64,000 bases of DNA from Adenophora triphylla var. japonica (GCA_022495995.1 JAFEMH010000521.1:186001-250000), one strand, 5' to 3'; shown: positions 12,135 through 23,970, numbered from the stretch's first letter. Notes: generated from the letters alone by a model not told the origin. Numbers and translations are program-made.

Positions 12135-15012
12135 CTAATCAGAGCCCTCGTCATCATCATCCTCGCCAAGATCCTCCAAAGAAAAATCGGGCATCCTAAA
12201 GCTAACTCGCCCGTCACGCCTCATCATCGTAGTACCGAGCCCTCCGAGCCTCGCCACTCAAAATAATCAAGGATCAAATCCGGCGAAAGGGTCGAAGAAA
12301 GAAGGCTCGAGAATCCTCACTTCGAGCGGCATGCGGAGGCATGAACCGATAAAAGGGCCGCTCCTCGAAGGCCCCGCAGCCTCCGTAAGACGCCCCGCAT
12401 CCATGCTATGCCGCCTCTCGAAGGTCCCTCCCCGCTGCGGCCCGGCTCGCCTCGGTGGAGGAACATCCACCGAATGCCTCAAGGCATCGGCTCATACGCC
12501 GGCATACGACGCGAAGACCGGCAGGACATCTTCGACGCCATCTTCTTAGCAAAGGATCTCATCGCCACATAACGGCGAGCCGCCGCATCATAGGCTCTCC
12601 TGTGACTCCGCACAAGCAAAATGTACCAAAGAAACGCTCATCAATGCAAGATACTCAACAACAAAAAGAGAAAAAAATACGTAAAAGATGCCAAGATGGA
12701 AAAGAGTCAAGCACACTCACCGATCTGTCTGGGTCCACTCAGAGGCAGCAGAGCTCGCTCCGAACGGGCATGCATACCCTCCTCCGCGATCCGTCCCCAC
12801 GGACATAAGTGAAATCCGGCCCCGCATCGGAACCTCTCGGGAGCCTCGCGGCGCCTCTCTCCCGCGCCGCACTGGGCGTCCTCGCCTTCCTCCTAACGAA
12901 GGTCTCGTACTCCTCACCAAACAAAATAAACTCCTACACCCACACCGCCAAGGTACCTCTCAAAATCCAAAGACATCCATATCCCGGAGTCAAACATCCC
13001 AAACGGAGGGTCCCTGAGCAACGGGAAGCACACCCGGCCATGCCGCGTAAGACTCGCTCCCCTGCATACATGGCGTCGCAAGTCAAGCCCCGCAAAGATC
13101 TTCCGTCGCGCCGTCACTCCTGAGCTCCTCAAACTCATCACCCTCATACCGAGCCCACGGGAACAAGACGAAACCCTCACGGCTATCTCGCTCCAAACGC
13201 TCCCCGCACCTCCCCGTAGGCAATGGTGAGCTTACCCCCGCCGGTCCTCCTCCTCCCGGCCGTACGAGCCCACCCGAGCATAGCAGATACGCAAAGAATG
13301 TACTCTGTGGATCTCTATCCCACGGGAAGCACCGAAAGACCTCATAAAACCACACTCGCGACAAAAGCAGAGAAGAGCTCAAAGAAAAAAAAAAAAAAAA
13401 ATGGAGAAACGACAAGTTGCTAAATCAAAAACAAAGAATAAACTCATACCTCCAGAGCAAAATCAAAGCAGCCAACGAATTGGCCACCCCCGCTAAACCG
13501 GTCCAGAAAAGTAGAGCTCGCCAAGCCTCGCTCGCCCCAAGCAATGTCGTGCACTTATCCAGATCAGCCAAGCTCTCCAACAGAGCAAAGGGAGCCGCGG
13601 TCGCGTGGTTCGAGAACAAAGTCTCTGACAGCCATACCACAAGAAGGAGCGCGCCAATCGCTCCGTCGCCACCCGGCCGGTACTCCCCGGATGTAGGCCC
13701 CAATACCGGCCGTGATCCTCATCTCTACGTCGCCGTACAAGATCCCTGTGCCCTCGCGAGGACGAGGCTCAAAGCCCAGCAGCTCGGCCAAGACATCATC
13801 CGAGATCATATCTCTCCACCTCACAGCTCCTCAAGGAGAGCCCGGTAATAGCAAAGAAAATCAGCTGGCGCCACCGTCACCTCGCCCCACTGTGGAAGGT
13901 GCGGGTGGTATCCCACCAATACTCGTAAAGGCCCAGAAGACACTCTTGTTCTTCCTCGTGTCGACACTCCAAATGTGTTCTCAACGAACACACCTAGGCC
14001 AAGCATAAACCAACCTCCGGACTCGCCTACCGCCCACGGAAATATCGTGCATCCGCCGCCATAGCTCCACAATGCTCTCGAGCGATCCCCGAAGTCTTCA
14101 TCCTCTTGGCCTTCCCGCCGTAAGCTCCAAAGATCCCGCAGTAAACACAAAGAAAGGTACGTCAATCACAAGATTTAATATAAAGGCACATATAACCCGT
14201 CACAAAACACGGCACATATTGCACATATAATTTTTCCATATAACCCGTCACAAAACACGGCACACAATGCACATAATTTTCACATATATCATGCATATAA
14301 TTTCTCCCATGCACCGTCACAAAACACGGCACACACCGTATACATCTTTTCTCAAAAAAAAAAAAAGGGGGATTAAACCCTACACGACACATTTTCAAAA
14401 GAAAGTCCGTCCCAACACACATATTGCACATATTTTCCCCACAAAGTCCGTCACCCAAAACACGGCACACACTACATAGCACATTCTCAAAAGAAAATCC
14501 GTCCCAACACGGCACACACTTTCACATATAACCCGTCACAAAACACGGCACATGTCACATTTTTGCACAAAAATTATCACTACACGATAATTTTTCTCAT
14601 AATGTACATACATAAATAGCATACGGTACAAAACACCAAAGCATGCAAATTCACTAGATAGGCACTTTATTTTCACAAATAAGAGCTAATCTACACATTT
14701 CTCGCACAAAATACACATACCCACAATTTTTACATGTCCATTTTCAACAATTCATCAAGAATTTCACAAAAAAGGCATAAAATAATAACAAAAATTCAAA
14801 ATGCGAAAACTAAAACCTAGTTCTAGCATTCAAAAATTCGAGCAGTGGAATCAAAACGGAATGCATTTCTTACCTCCCCAACGTTCATGGAGCGACGATT
14901 ATGCACCTCCGGATTCGGATACAAAACATCCGGGTTCTTCGAAGACGGAACGAACGAGGTCCAATTCCTTTCAAGCTCCATTCGCCGCTCAACCACTTCG
15001 ATCGCGTTGTCT
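12135..15012 (-). pseudogene. Antisense gene 2 of element A (plant mobile domain), decayed
   Basis: Exon 1 starts with the ATG at 15012 or 15053 and ends at 14875 with donor GTAAGA. This is the position used in B and E. Exon 2 sequence lies at about 14130-13400 and keeps a mobile-domain fragment (QWGEVTVAPADFL near 13850-13900). Exon 3 begins near 13360 (VWFYEVFRCFPWDRD). The last exon ends at 12135 with an acidic tail (LEDLGEDDDDEGSD) comparable to the acidic tail in B. Many frameshifts are present. The 14160-14870 stretch is intron 1, rich in CCGTCACAAAACACGGCACA-type repeats. Confidence 0.7.
14165..14560. repeat. CACGGCACA-rich repeat inside intron 1 of antisense gene 2, element A
   Basis: A degenerate unit of roughly 40-60 bp containing CCGTCACAAAACACGGCACA (or CGGCACACA) followed by CATAT-rich sequence recurs about seven times. 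It lies between the exon 1 donor at 14874 and the exon 2 region. Element E has a different repeat in the same intron. Confidence 0.6.
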
Positions 15013-15186
15013 ACGGCTCCTTCGAGATCCCTCCGCCATTGCGAGCAAATCAAAGGAAAAATGGAAGATTTTGGTGCAAAATGGAGGTTTTCTCCTCTCT
15101 CTCTACTGCTTCAGAACCGAAGAAGAAGAAGTGAAGGAGCCTCTGCTTAACGCCCGGTCAAAATCTGGGAACCGTAAAATCAACTT

Positions 15187-15234
15187 GGTCCGTACGGACC
15201 TCTTTTTGCAACCCAAAGTTGGTCCGTACTGACC
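15187..15234 (-). promoter_or_regulatory. Palindrome pair upstream of antisense gene 2, element A
   Basis: GGTCCGTACGGACC at 15187-15200 and GGTCCGTACTGACC (one mismatch) at 15221-15234, each followed by TCTTT(TT)GCAA, lie 135-220 bp upstream on the minus strand of the two possible starts (15053 and 15012). The motif is that of the element A LTR promoter. Confidence 0.65.
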
Positions 15235-15329
15235 TCTTTGCAAGGGGTGCCCAAATGACTTTTCTCGCCTCTTACAAACTTTGCCCCCGGCTGTCCTAAG
15301 GCCTTTTTCAAAGAAATCCAAGTGTAATG

Positions 15330-16085
15330 GTCCCTAACCCTTCAAATCAACCACCGCCAAGCTGTAAGACCGAACTTCGCCCACTTCAACGGCAAATCAA
15401 CCATCGGCCATCAAACGTAAGACCGATCCTCGCCCACCAACGGCATTCAAGGCACAAGACGCCCCAAACGCTCAACGACAACTCAACCACCGAAGGTCTC
15501 GCCACTTCCCAACGGCAAATCAATCCCCAGCAATTCAAGCAGCCGATGTAAGCCCGAATCTCGCCACTTCAACGGCAAATCAACCATCGGCCATCAAACG
15601 TAAGACCGATCCTCGCCCACTCCAACGGCAATTCAAGAAGGAGCCAACACCTCCCAAAGACGAATATCAAGGCACAAGACGCCCCAAACGCTCAACGACA
15701 ACTCAACCACCGAAGGTCCGACCATCTTCCCAATGTAAGAGGGCCATACAGGTCATGCATCCTCAAAGAATTCAAGCACCGGCAAGCCGATGTAAGCCCG
15801 AATCTCGCCCACTTCAACGGCAAATCAAGCATCGGCCATCAAAGTAAGCCCGAGCTCCTCCCCCAACAAGTCAAAGGGAAGTCATACAAGACTGCATATC
15901 CCCAGCACCGACCATCATCCTCGCCCACTCAACGGCAAAACAAGCACGCGAAGGAGCCAACATCTCCGAGTACAAGTCCCAAGGCACGAAGCGCTCCCAA
16001 AACGCCAAATGGTGAAGCAATCATCGGCCATCATCCTTGCCTACTTCAACGGCAACTCAAGCACCGGCAATCATCGTAAGTCCAA
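15330..16085. repeat. Degenerate tandem array, about 55-bp theme, element A 3' region
   Basis: Blocks built on TTCAACGGCAAATCAACCAT, CGGCCATCA and GTAAGACCGATCCTCGCCCAC recur about ten times with insertions. Longer blocks, for example the one with GGCACAAGACGCCCCAAACG at about 15450 and 15672, are themselves repeated. No gene is seen. The array lies between antisense gene 2 and the 41-bp array. Confidence 0.7.
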
Positions 16086-16296
16086 CCTTTCTACATCAAC
16101 ATGCAAAACACAAATGGCATCTACGCTCTCGAATCACAAGGCAGCCCACGCTCCACACTGCGGCTAGAAGACGATTCAAAGTCCTCCAAATGGCCGTGGC
16201 ACCAACCGCAATCGAAGACGATTCAAGTCCTCACACCATTCTCCGGCCCTAAGGCCTTAAACCACCCGATTAGGAAAATCGTAAATTTCCATCCCG

Positions 16297-17400
16297 TGAC
16301 GCCACCACGCCCTTATCACCGACCTATACGGCCACCCAGACGCCACCACGTCCCTATCACCGACCTATACGGCCACCCAGACGCCACCACGTCCTTATCA
16401 CCGACCTATACGGCCACCCAGACGCCACCACGTCCTTATCACCGACCTATACGGCCACCCAGACGCCACCACGCCCTTATCACCGACCTATACGGCCACC
16501 CAGACGCCACCACGCCCTTATCACCGACCTATACGGCCACCCAGACGCCACCACGCCCTATCACCGACCTATACGGCCACCCGTGACGCCACCACGCTCC
16601 TTATCACCGACCTATACGGCCACCCAGACGCCACCACGCCCTTATCACCGACCTATACGGCCACCTGTGACGCCACCACGCTCCTTATCACCGACCTATA
16701 CGGCCACCCAGACGCCACCACGCTCCTTATCACCGACCTATACGGCCACCCAGACGCCACCACGCCCTTATCACCGACCTATACGGCCACCCAGACGCCA
16801 CCACGTCCTTATCACCGACCTATACGGCCACCCAGACGCCACCACGTCCTTATCACCGACCTATACGGCCACCCAGACGCCACCACGCTCCTTATCACCG
16901 ACCTATACGGCCACCCAGACGCCACCACGTCCTTATCACCGACCTATACGGCCACCCAGACGCCACCACGTCCTTATCACCGACCTATACGGCCACCAGA
17001 CGCCACCACGTCCTTATCACCGACCTATACGGCCACCCAGACGCCACCACGCCCTTATCACCGACCTATACGGCCACCCAGACGCCACCACGCCCTTATC
17101 ATCCGACCTATACGGCCACCCAGACGCCACCACGCCCTTATCACCGACCTATACGGCCACCCAGACGCCACCACGCCCTACCATCCGACCTATACGGCCA
17201 CCCCGACGCCACCACGTCCTTATCACCGACCTATACGGCCACCCAGACGCCACCACGCCCTTATCACCGACCTATACGGCCACCCAGACGCCACCACGTC
17301 CTTACCACCGACCTATACGGCCACCCAGACGCCACCACGCCCTTATCACCGACCTATGCGGTCACCCAGACGCCACCACGTCCTCACCACCGACCTCGGC
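16297..17400. repeat. 41-bp satellite-like array, about 27 copies, element A
   Basis: The unit is 41 bp: CCTATACGGCCACCCAGACG then CCACCACGTCCTTATCACCGA, with a few variants (CCCGTGACG for CCCAGACG, GCTCC or GCCC for GTCC). Because 41 is not a multiple of three and no plus-strand frame of the unit holds a stop, the array yields open frames of 161 and 344 codons with a 41-residue period. These are a by-product of the repeat. It sits in the part of Tat-type elements known to breed tandem repeats and satellites. Confidence 0.95.
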
Positions 17401-17673
17401 GGTCACACGACACTTCGTGGCACCACCACGCCCGTATTCACGTAACACTCACCCCACACCCGAACTACGACTGTGCTTGATTCCCGCCAGTGGATACGTA
17501 GGAATCCTATCACAGGTCCAAATTTATCGACCTAAACGGTCACCCAAAAGGACACCACCACGTCCTCACTTTGACCCTCACGGCCACTTCCTCTCCCAAA
17601 GACGCGATCCACATTAGGACCCTTATCTTATCGGCGACCCCACTTCTTTCATAAGTGACGTCGTCGAGGGCTT
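17401..17673 (+). other. Element A pre-LTR block with conserved motif and polypurine tract
   Basis: CGAACTACGACTGTGCTTGA followed by GGATACGTAGGAATCC (about 17460-17510) recurs before the 3' LTRs of B and E. The tract CGTCGAGGGCTT at 17662-17673 stands where B and E have GCCGAGGGGCT, so it is the likely polypurine tract for plus-strand priming. No gene is seen. Confidence 0.6.
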
Positions 17674-19124
17674 CGTAAGTACCCCAACTGGATCACTCCC
17701 TTTCAAACACCCGGAAACACCGCACTCATCCACGCAGCCTCGTAGACCTCTCCCACTCAAAACCCTCTCAAACCCCCAACCAAACCAAGGGAGGAGCCTT
17801 CCGGGATAAAAGGGACAAAGGACCTTTCGGAATTTTCGTGAAACCGGAAAAGCAATATAGGTCCGTACGGACCTCTTTGTTTCCATAATTACCGAATCCC
17901 CTTAAAGTCCACAATATTCCTCAAATCCCTGAGAAATGATTACCCTAAATGCGTACTTGGTCCGTACGGACCTCTTTGCATGTCAAGATGGTCCGTACGG
18001 ACCTCTTTGCAAGTGGGACATCATCATTTCCCAAATATTCACCATCATTGCATATTCCCTCAAATCGAGGAAAACCAAAATCCTCGATAACCAAGAAGGT
18101 CCGTACGGACCTCTTTGCACCAAATCTCGAGACTATAAATAGAGGGCTCCCCTCCTCATTTTTACACACCTCCCACTTCTCTCTTCCTCCCTAAGCCTTC
18201 GGCTCCCCTTCTAAGACCTTTCGAGGCATTCCCGCCCTTCGGATCCTTCCGAGGCCTTCCGAGCCCCCTCGAGGTGCTCCGAAGCCTCTCCGAGCGCTCC
18301 CGAGACGCTCCCGCGCCGCCCGAGGCACTCTCGAGGTACTCGAGGCCCCTCGTGGTACTCCGAGGCCTTGCCTCGGTCTTTCCACCTGTCCCGGCTCTTT
18401 CCGAGTCAAACCGACGATCCCAAACCACGCCGAAACTCCGCCCGAGTGACTCCCGCCACCACAACGCACGCCGAACCTCGCCCGAGTGATCCCGACGATC
18501 CCCACGCACGCCGAACCTCTCGCCCGAACGCAGCCTACAACCTCAACTCACGCCGAAACTCGTCCGCGGACAACCGGCATCCCCGAAGCAATCCGGAACG
18601 CTACTCCGACCTCAAACACTATTCCCCGCGGAAGACAGACACGAACCAACATTGGTAAGGCTTCCTTCCTATACTATTTCAATACATTTCAATACAATGT
18701 AGACATCCGATACAAAGATGCATTTTTAAAAGCACACACACACACACACAACTTTTTAAAGGATATTAGGTATCCGAAAGACTCGTTTTACGAGGCTACT
18801 CTGTGAGCTCTAATATTCTAATATTCTCTTCCCGAGGAGTCATCTGACCTCCGAACTCAAAATCTCATCCCACAAAAACAGTTTAAAATTTATCTTTAAA
18901 CTGATGCCCTTTTTCAATGTTTTGGGCTTAATAAAAACGGCGTGGCGACTCTACAAAATGCGAAAGCAAAACGGCGAGACACCTCCAACACGCAAACGCT
19001 AAAACGGAATAAGCCAGATGCCGGGGCGCGATTGTGCTGCCTCTCGGATCCGGGCGACCTCCCGAACAGCGACGAATTGCGAGATGCCGGGGCTCCGCGC
19101 GCGAGCCGGATCCGGGTAATTTCA
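17674..19124 (+). repeat. Element A 3' LTR
   Basis: It is homologous to 1682-3064 and ends in GGGTAATTTCA. The first base is C instead of T (CGTAAGTACCCC). It holds four GGTCCGTACGGACC palindromes (17860, 17959, 17990, 18098), a TATA box at 18134-18140, an AC run near 18736 and TGGCGACTC at 18943-18951. It keeps a GC-rich part near 19000-19110 that is shortened in the 5' LTR. Confidence 0.85.
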
Positions 19125-19268
19125 GGTTCGACGTCGGGATGCACGGGGCAGTCCCAGGACGTCTCGTTGGCACGGCAACGGGGAGTTTAACGAGTTCCGG
19201 TTAACCTGGAGCGGGCCAATTAACGGATTTCGGTTAACTTTTTGACGATCCGGATTTGGGTACTTACA
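19125..19268 (-). repeat. Inverted LTR fragment between elements A and E
   Basis: Read on the minus strand it begins TGTAAGTACCC at 19268, the LTR start shared by this superfamily, and continues for about 144 bp to the end of element A. It interrupts the 3' end of the antisense gene of element E. It contains three GGTTAAC-type boxes. It could be the edge of an element inserted in reverse, truncated when A arrived or by recombination; the rest is not in the window. Confidence 0.6.
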
Positions 19269-22200
19269 GGCACGCCCCGATACGACACCCCAATGTCGGT
19301 AAAGAAGTCGTACCCGAATGAGAAGGCATCAAAACTCTAGTCGTACGTGCCCTGGGTCTGCAAGGGAGTCCCATAATCTCCCTGTGGCTCAAAAGTGCCA
19401 TAACCACCGCCATGCGAAGAGGAGCCCTTGCCGGTCCTGCCCTGTACGAAGCCCGGTCCCTCCATGCCTCCAAAAATAATATGATCCCGAGAAAGTTCCA
19501 CACTCCTGTCCATGTACGGAGAAAGAGGGACATCCGCTGACTGCCATGAAGGAGCCGACCCCCTAGGCTAAGTGAGAGGAGTCTCCATAGACCTCCTGCC
19601 TGGCATAGTCTCACTGGCAGGGATAGGAGACCTCTCTCGCATAGAGGCACTAGATCCTAGCTGCGTCGCCCTCTCCAAACCCTGAGCGTTCCCCTTCGTC
19701 ACGAGGTTGCGAATGAACCTCTTAGCCCCGATAACCTGGCGCAAAAGTTGATCCACAACCCGAGATGAGTACTGCAAAGAAGAAACAGAAGTATAAAAAA
19801 CAGTCAAAGCAATGACGAAAGAAGTACAAAGCCTAAATAATCAAAACACGATCAGCACGTACCTGAGCTTTCGGTCGAGGCCGAAAAGCTCGTGGTGTCA
19901 CCGCTGGGAGGGGTATCTGCGCCCTCATCCTAACCCCCTTCTGGGTATACAAAAAGTTAGCCTGAGGGATCCTCACTACCGAACTCCCTTCCCTCTCCAG
20001 CACCTGAGGCATCCTCAGCCTATGCACCACGAACGCGTGATAGGGCTCCTGAGTAACAAACTCCATGGCGGGCCGCCCACCTCTGAACCAATCCTAGTTC
20101 GCTGACTACATCATGTCAGCTGGAGGTTCAGCCGGCGCCAAAGCAGTCATCCCTAGACCATGTTGCCCCGTCACCCTCTCCCCCAAATAGAAAACATTAC
20201 AGGTGAGTCCCCGCAGAATACGCATCTGCCTCGTCCAGTGCTCAGGGCCACCCAGTTAGTCCACCTCGAACCGATCCCAAGGGTAAAAATTAACCCTATC
20301 GCTAGTCTCTGCCTTCAAAAATGGCACCATGTCATTGTACCTCATCTTTATCCTAGTCCTGCTAGTCCTCTTCACCCGGGCATCCTTCGTCCACCAAAGC
20401 ATAGCCGGGTGTGCAAAAGCCTCCCCCTGGACATGGTCCCATAAGGCGCAGCCAAAAATCTCCAAGGCCCAGACCTACATCCAACAAAGGAGACCCGTCA
20501 AAAACCGAAAGTGCATACACAATATGTACAAAGGATAAAGGAAAAGAAGGAGAAAGTATACCTCCAGTGGGAACTCGAAGCAGGTTAGGGAGGTGGACGC
20601 CTTCCTGTTGTATCTGTCCAAAGCGAAGTACAACTCCACCAAGCCAGCCTCTCCCCAGGCATACTCATCTATCCTGTCTATATCTGCCAAGGACCCCAGC
20701 AAGGCGAACATAGCTGTGCCCTCAGCATGCCCAAACAGAGTGCTAGAAAGGGCGAACCATAGGAAGCATCGAGCAATCTACTCAGCTGTGATGGTCTGGT
20801 CCCCTCTCTCATACCGAGCTATGCTCTCGGCCAACTGTGCCTCGATCACGGCATATTCCATGCCCATCCCCTTCCGCGGCACGAAGACAATCCCCAGCAG
20901 ATCCATCAACTCCGCGTCCGTATACCCGTCGTGCCACTCCAAACTGAACCCCTTAAAGGACAGGCCACTGATAGCGGCATAATCAGTAGGGGTCACGGTA
21001 GCCTCCCCCCACAAGAAGTGAAACGTGTGAGTAACATCCCACCAGTGCTCGATCAGCGCCAAAAGGAGCCCCTTGCTCTAATGTAAGCCCGCCACCCCTC
21101 TCAGACACTCAACGAAGCCGTAAAGCTTAGAAGCCACCACGAACTGGCAAGGACTCCGCTGACCCACCCTACCAGCTGTGGGCAGAGCATCCCAAAGCCT
21201 GACAACTGCCTCCGCGGACCCCCGCGTCTTTAGCTTATCCAACTTGCGTTGGATGACATCACCTCTCCCCTGAAGGTAGACACAACACAAATATGTCATC
21301 AAAATTGCCAATATGATATGAACAACAAAAGAACAGGAAAGAAAGAAAATAAACTACGTCCCATTTTCGGACCCATCTTCTTACACGCATCTTTTCTTAC
21401 ATTCAGTCATCATATTATCAAACATGCATTCACAAAACATTTTTCATCAAAATCTCTTATACAAGAGTCCGTTCCAAATTCGGCAAATTTGTACCTAGTT
21501 TACAAAACTTTTTTTCATCAAAATCTCTTCTACAAGAGTCCATTCCAAATTTGGCAAATTTGTACCCAGTTTACCAAAAAAAAAAAAAATCATCAAAATC
21601 TCTTATACAAGAGTCTGTTTCAAATTCGACAAATTTGTACCCAGTTTACCAAAAACATTTTTCATCAAAAATCTCTTATAAAAGAGTCCGTTCCAAATTC
21701 GGCAAATTAGTGTTCATTTTACAAAATGCACTTTTCATCATAAATCTCTCATACAAGAATCCGTTCCAAATTCGGCAAATTTGTGTCCAATTTACAAAAA
21801 AAAAACAATTTTCATCAAAATCTCTTATGCAAGAGTCCGTTTCAAATTCGGTAAATTTGTATTCACTTTTCATAACAAAAATCTCTTATACAAGAGATCG
21901 TCTTAAATTCGGCAAATTTGTACCCACTTTATTTTTACATTATGCAAATTACCCATGTTTTTTACAAATAAATTACATATTCCTTTACCCATACTTTCAA
22001 TTAAACAAATGCATCACCAATTGCATATTTCAAAGACCAAACAAACAAAAGACCCAATTTTGATAATTCAAGCCCTAAGTCTAACATATACCAATTTTGA
22101 CAAAAAATCAACAAAATAGGCAAAATTGAGTATCATACCATGCGGAGATCCTCGTCGGTGGCCCAATGTTGCCACATATTCGGGTAAAACTCCTCGTTTA

Positions 22201-22315
22201 TCGATTGCGAGAGCGTGTAGTGGCGGTGCATTCTCACTAACTCAAGCCTCCTCTCCGCCGCCTCCCGACTCACCCGACCTCGGCGGACTCCACGAGCTCC
22301 TTCCTCTCGCTCCAT
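19265..22315 (-). pseudogene. Antisense gene 2 of element E: four-exon plant mobile domain gene
   Basis: Minus-strand exons are 22315-22139, 21269-20562, 20474-19863 and 19771 to about 19265. The introns have donor GTATGA, GTATAC or GTACGT and acceptor TTCAG, GTAG or GCAG, and all are phase 0. Exon 2 holds the plant mobile domain core (WWDVTHTFHFLWGEATVTP, about 21020-20960). Exon 3 holds VWALEIFGCALW and VNFYPWDRFE. The reading frame shows no frameshift, but about five nonsense codons interrupt it, four of them TAG (for example near 21078, 20778 and 19568). The C terminus is cut by the inverted LTR piece. Compared with B, exon boundaries coincide. Protein function is unproven. Confidence 0.8.
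21420..21925. repeat. About 73-bp tandem repeat within intron 1 of element E antisense gene
   Basis: TCATCAAAATCTCTTATACA followed by AGAGTCCGTTCCAAATTCGG and a CAAATTTGTACCC stretch is repeated about seven times with small changes. It lies wholly inside the intron 22138-21270, so it is intronic repeat growth and encodes nothing; short Phe/Lys-rich open frames here are artefacts. Confidence 0.8.
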
Positions 22316-22460
22316 AGCCTTGATTTCAAAGGATTTGGTGAAGAAATTGGACAACAATGGCGGATTTCTCTCTCCTTTCTCTCTCTTCTCGGTGGCTGTT
22401 TAAGAAGACTGAAGAAGAAGAATACGGTCTGTCTCTTTTTTAAACCAGGCGCCCTGCTGG

Positions 22461-22487
22461 TCTGATCCGCGCGGACAAGATTGCAGG
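22461..22487 (-). promoter_or_regulatory. Family motif upstream of antisense gene 2, element E
   Basis: TCTGATCCGCGCGGACAAGA followed by TTGCAGG lies about 146-172 bp upstream (minus strand) of the ATG at 22315. The core TCCGCGCGGA is palindromic. The element E LTR has relatives (TCCGCGCGAATGAGATTGTA and TGTCCACACGGATAAGATTG) just before its TATA box. Only one copy is clear here, against two in A and B. Confidence 0.5.
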
Positions 22488-22539
22488 GCAAAATCCCTGC
22501 TTTGCCCCTTTAATTTCTGGTCCTTTGCATCCAGACACC

Positions 22540-23240
22540 CAGTTTAACGAAAACCTAATGGAAGTCCATTCCCTTCATAGTTTTCAACCCTGGCCGTCAT
22601 CGTAAACCCATCCTTTAACGAAAACCTAACAGAAGTCCATTCCCTTCCAAGTTTTCAACCCCGGCCGTCATCGTAAGCCCGCCCTTTAATGAAAACCTAA
22701 CGAAAGTCCATTCCCCTCCTCGTTTTCAACCCCGGCCATCATCGTAAACCCATCCTTTAATGAAAACTTAAAGGAAGCCCATTCCCTTCCTCGTTTTCAA
22801 CCCCGGCTGTCATCAAACCTAACGGAAGTCCATTCCCTTCCTCGTTTTCAACCCCGGCCGTCATCCTAAGCCCGTCCTTTAACGAAAACTTAACGGAAGT
22901 CCATTTCCTTCCTCGTTTTCAAACCCCGGCCATCATCATAAGCCCGTCCTTTAACGAAAACTTAAAGGAAGCCCATTCCCTTCCCCATTTTCAACCCCGA
23001 CCATCATCGTAAGCCCGTCCTTTAACGAAAACTTAACGGGAGACCATTTCCTTCCTCGTTTTCAACCCCAGTCATCATCGTAAGCCCGTCCTTTAACGAA
23101 AACTTAACTGAAGCACATTTCCTTCATTGTTTTCAACTCCGATCGTCATCATAAGCATGTCCTTTAACGAAAACTTAACGGAAGTCCATCCCCTTCCTCA
23201 TTTTCAAACCCCGACCATCATTGTAAGCCCGTACCAAGAA
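22540..23240. repeat. About 72-bp tandem array, element E 3' region
   Basis: The unit reads CCTTTAACGAAAACCTAACG, GAAGTCCATTCCCTTCCTCG, TTTTCAACCCCGGCCGTCAT and CGTAAGCCCGT. About ten copies are seen with substitutions and two shortened units. No gene is present. Confidence 0.9.
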
Positions 23241-23439
23241 CGTATATCCCCAGCGGATAAACCCCAGCAATTATCGTAATCTCGAATCTTCCCCAGTGAG
23301 AATGCCTTCAAATAGTCTCCCTCAGGTACAAAGCCTCGACTTAGGTTCATACTTCTGAACCGAACCTCGACTTAGGTTCATACTCCTGAACTAAGTCCCA
23401 ACTTAGGTTCATACTCCTAAACTAAGTCTCAATCTAGGT

Positions 23440-23970
23440 ATAGAAGCCTCCGTTATTCAAGTATTCTTCGGCAACGCCTCCGTTAGTCGAGTATTCTTCG
23501 GCAACGCCTCCGTTAGTCGAATGTTCTTCGGCAATGCTTCCGTTAGTCAAGAATTCTTTGGCAACGCTTCCGCTAAGTCAAGTCAGTCTTCGGCAATGCC
23601 TCCGCTAAGTCGAGTCAGTCTTTGGCAACGCTTCCGCTAAGTCGAGTCTGTCTTTGGCAACGCTTCCGCTAAGTCAAGTCAGACTTTGGCAATGCTTTTG
23701 CTAAGTCGAGTCTGTCTTCGGCAACGCTTCTGCTAAGACGAGTCTGTCTTCGGCAATGCCTCTGCTAAGTCGAGTCAGTCTTTGGCAACACTTCCGCTAA
23801 GTCGAGGCTGTCTTCGGCAATGCTTCCGCTAAGTCAAGTCAGTCTTCGGCAACGCTACTGCTAAGTCGAGTCTGTCTTCGGCAAAGCCTGCGCTAAGTCG
23901 AGTCTGTCTTCGGCAACGCTTCTTCTAAGTCGAGTATGTCTTCGGCAACGCCTTCGTTAGTCGAGTCTAC
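23440..23970. repeat. 30-32-bp tandem array, element E 3' region
   Basis: The unit CTTCCGCTAAGTCGAGTCTG followed by TCTTCGGCAACG occurs about 17 times. The first copies are 30 bp (CTCCGTTAGTCGAGTATTCT type) and later ones 32 bp, so the array shows a gradual change along its length. No gene is present. Confidence 0.9.

Larger units (their letters stand above)
1682..19124 (+). mobile_element. Element A: Tat/Ogre-like Ty3/gypsy LTR retrotransposon, RT deleted
   Basis: Two similar LTRs (1682-3064 and 17674-19124) bracket leader, gag, protease and integrase remnants on the plus strand, then two minus-strand genes, tandem arrays and a purine-rich tract. A tRNA-Arg-type primer binding site follows the 5' LTR. 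RT and RNase H are missing: the sequence passes from the start of the RT module (about 7985) to just before integrase (about 8090), while element B has about 2.1 kb there. The flanks show no 5-bp target duplication (GCCCC before, GGTTC after), in keeping with the left LTR being shared with the copy at 1-1681. The region is C-rich on the plus strand and more GC-rich than B or C. Confidence 0.85.

Noticed and set aside
15330..17400. Possible CRISPR array because of regular repeats
   Set aside because: Units are directly adjacent without unique spacers, and the setting is a plant retrotransposon.
16101..17617. Two long open frames (161 and 344 codons) of Pro/Thr/Arg-rich repeat protein
   Set aside because: They arise because the 41-bp repeat has no stop in any plus frame; the residue pattern is the repeat read in three frames in turn, with no promoter or homology.
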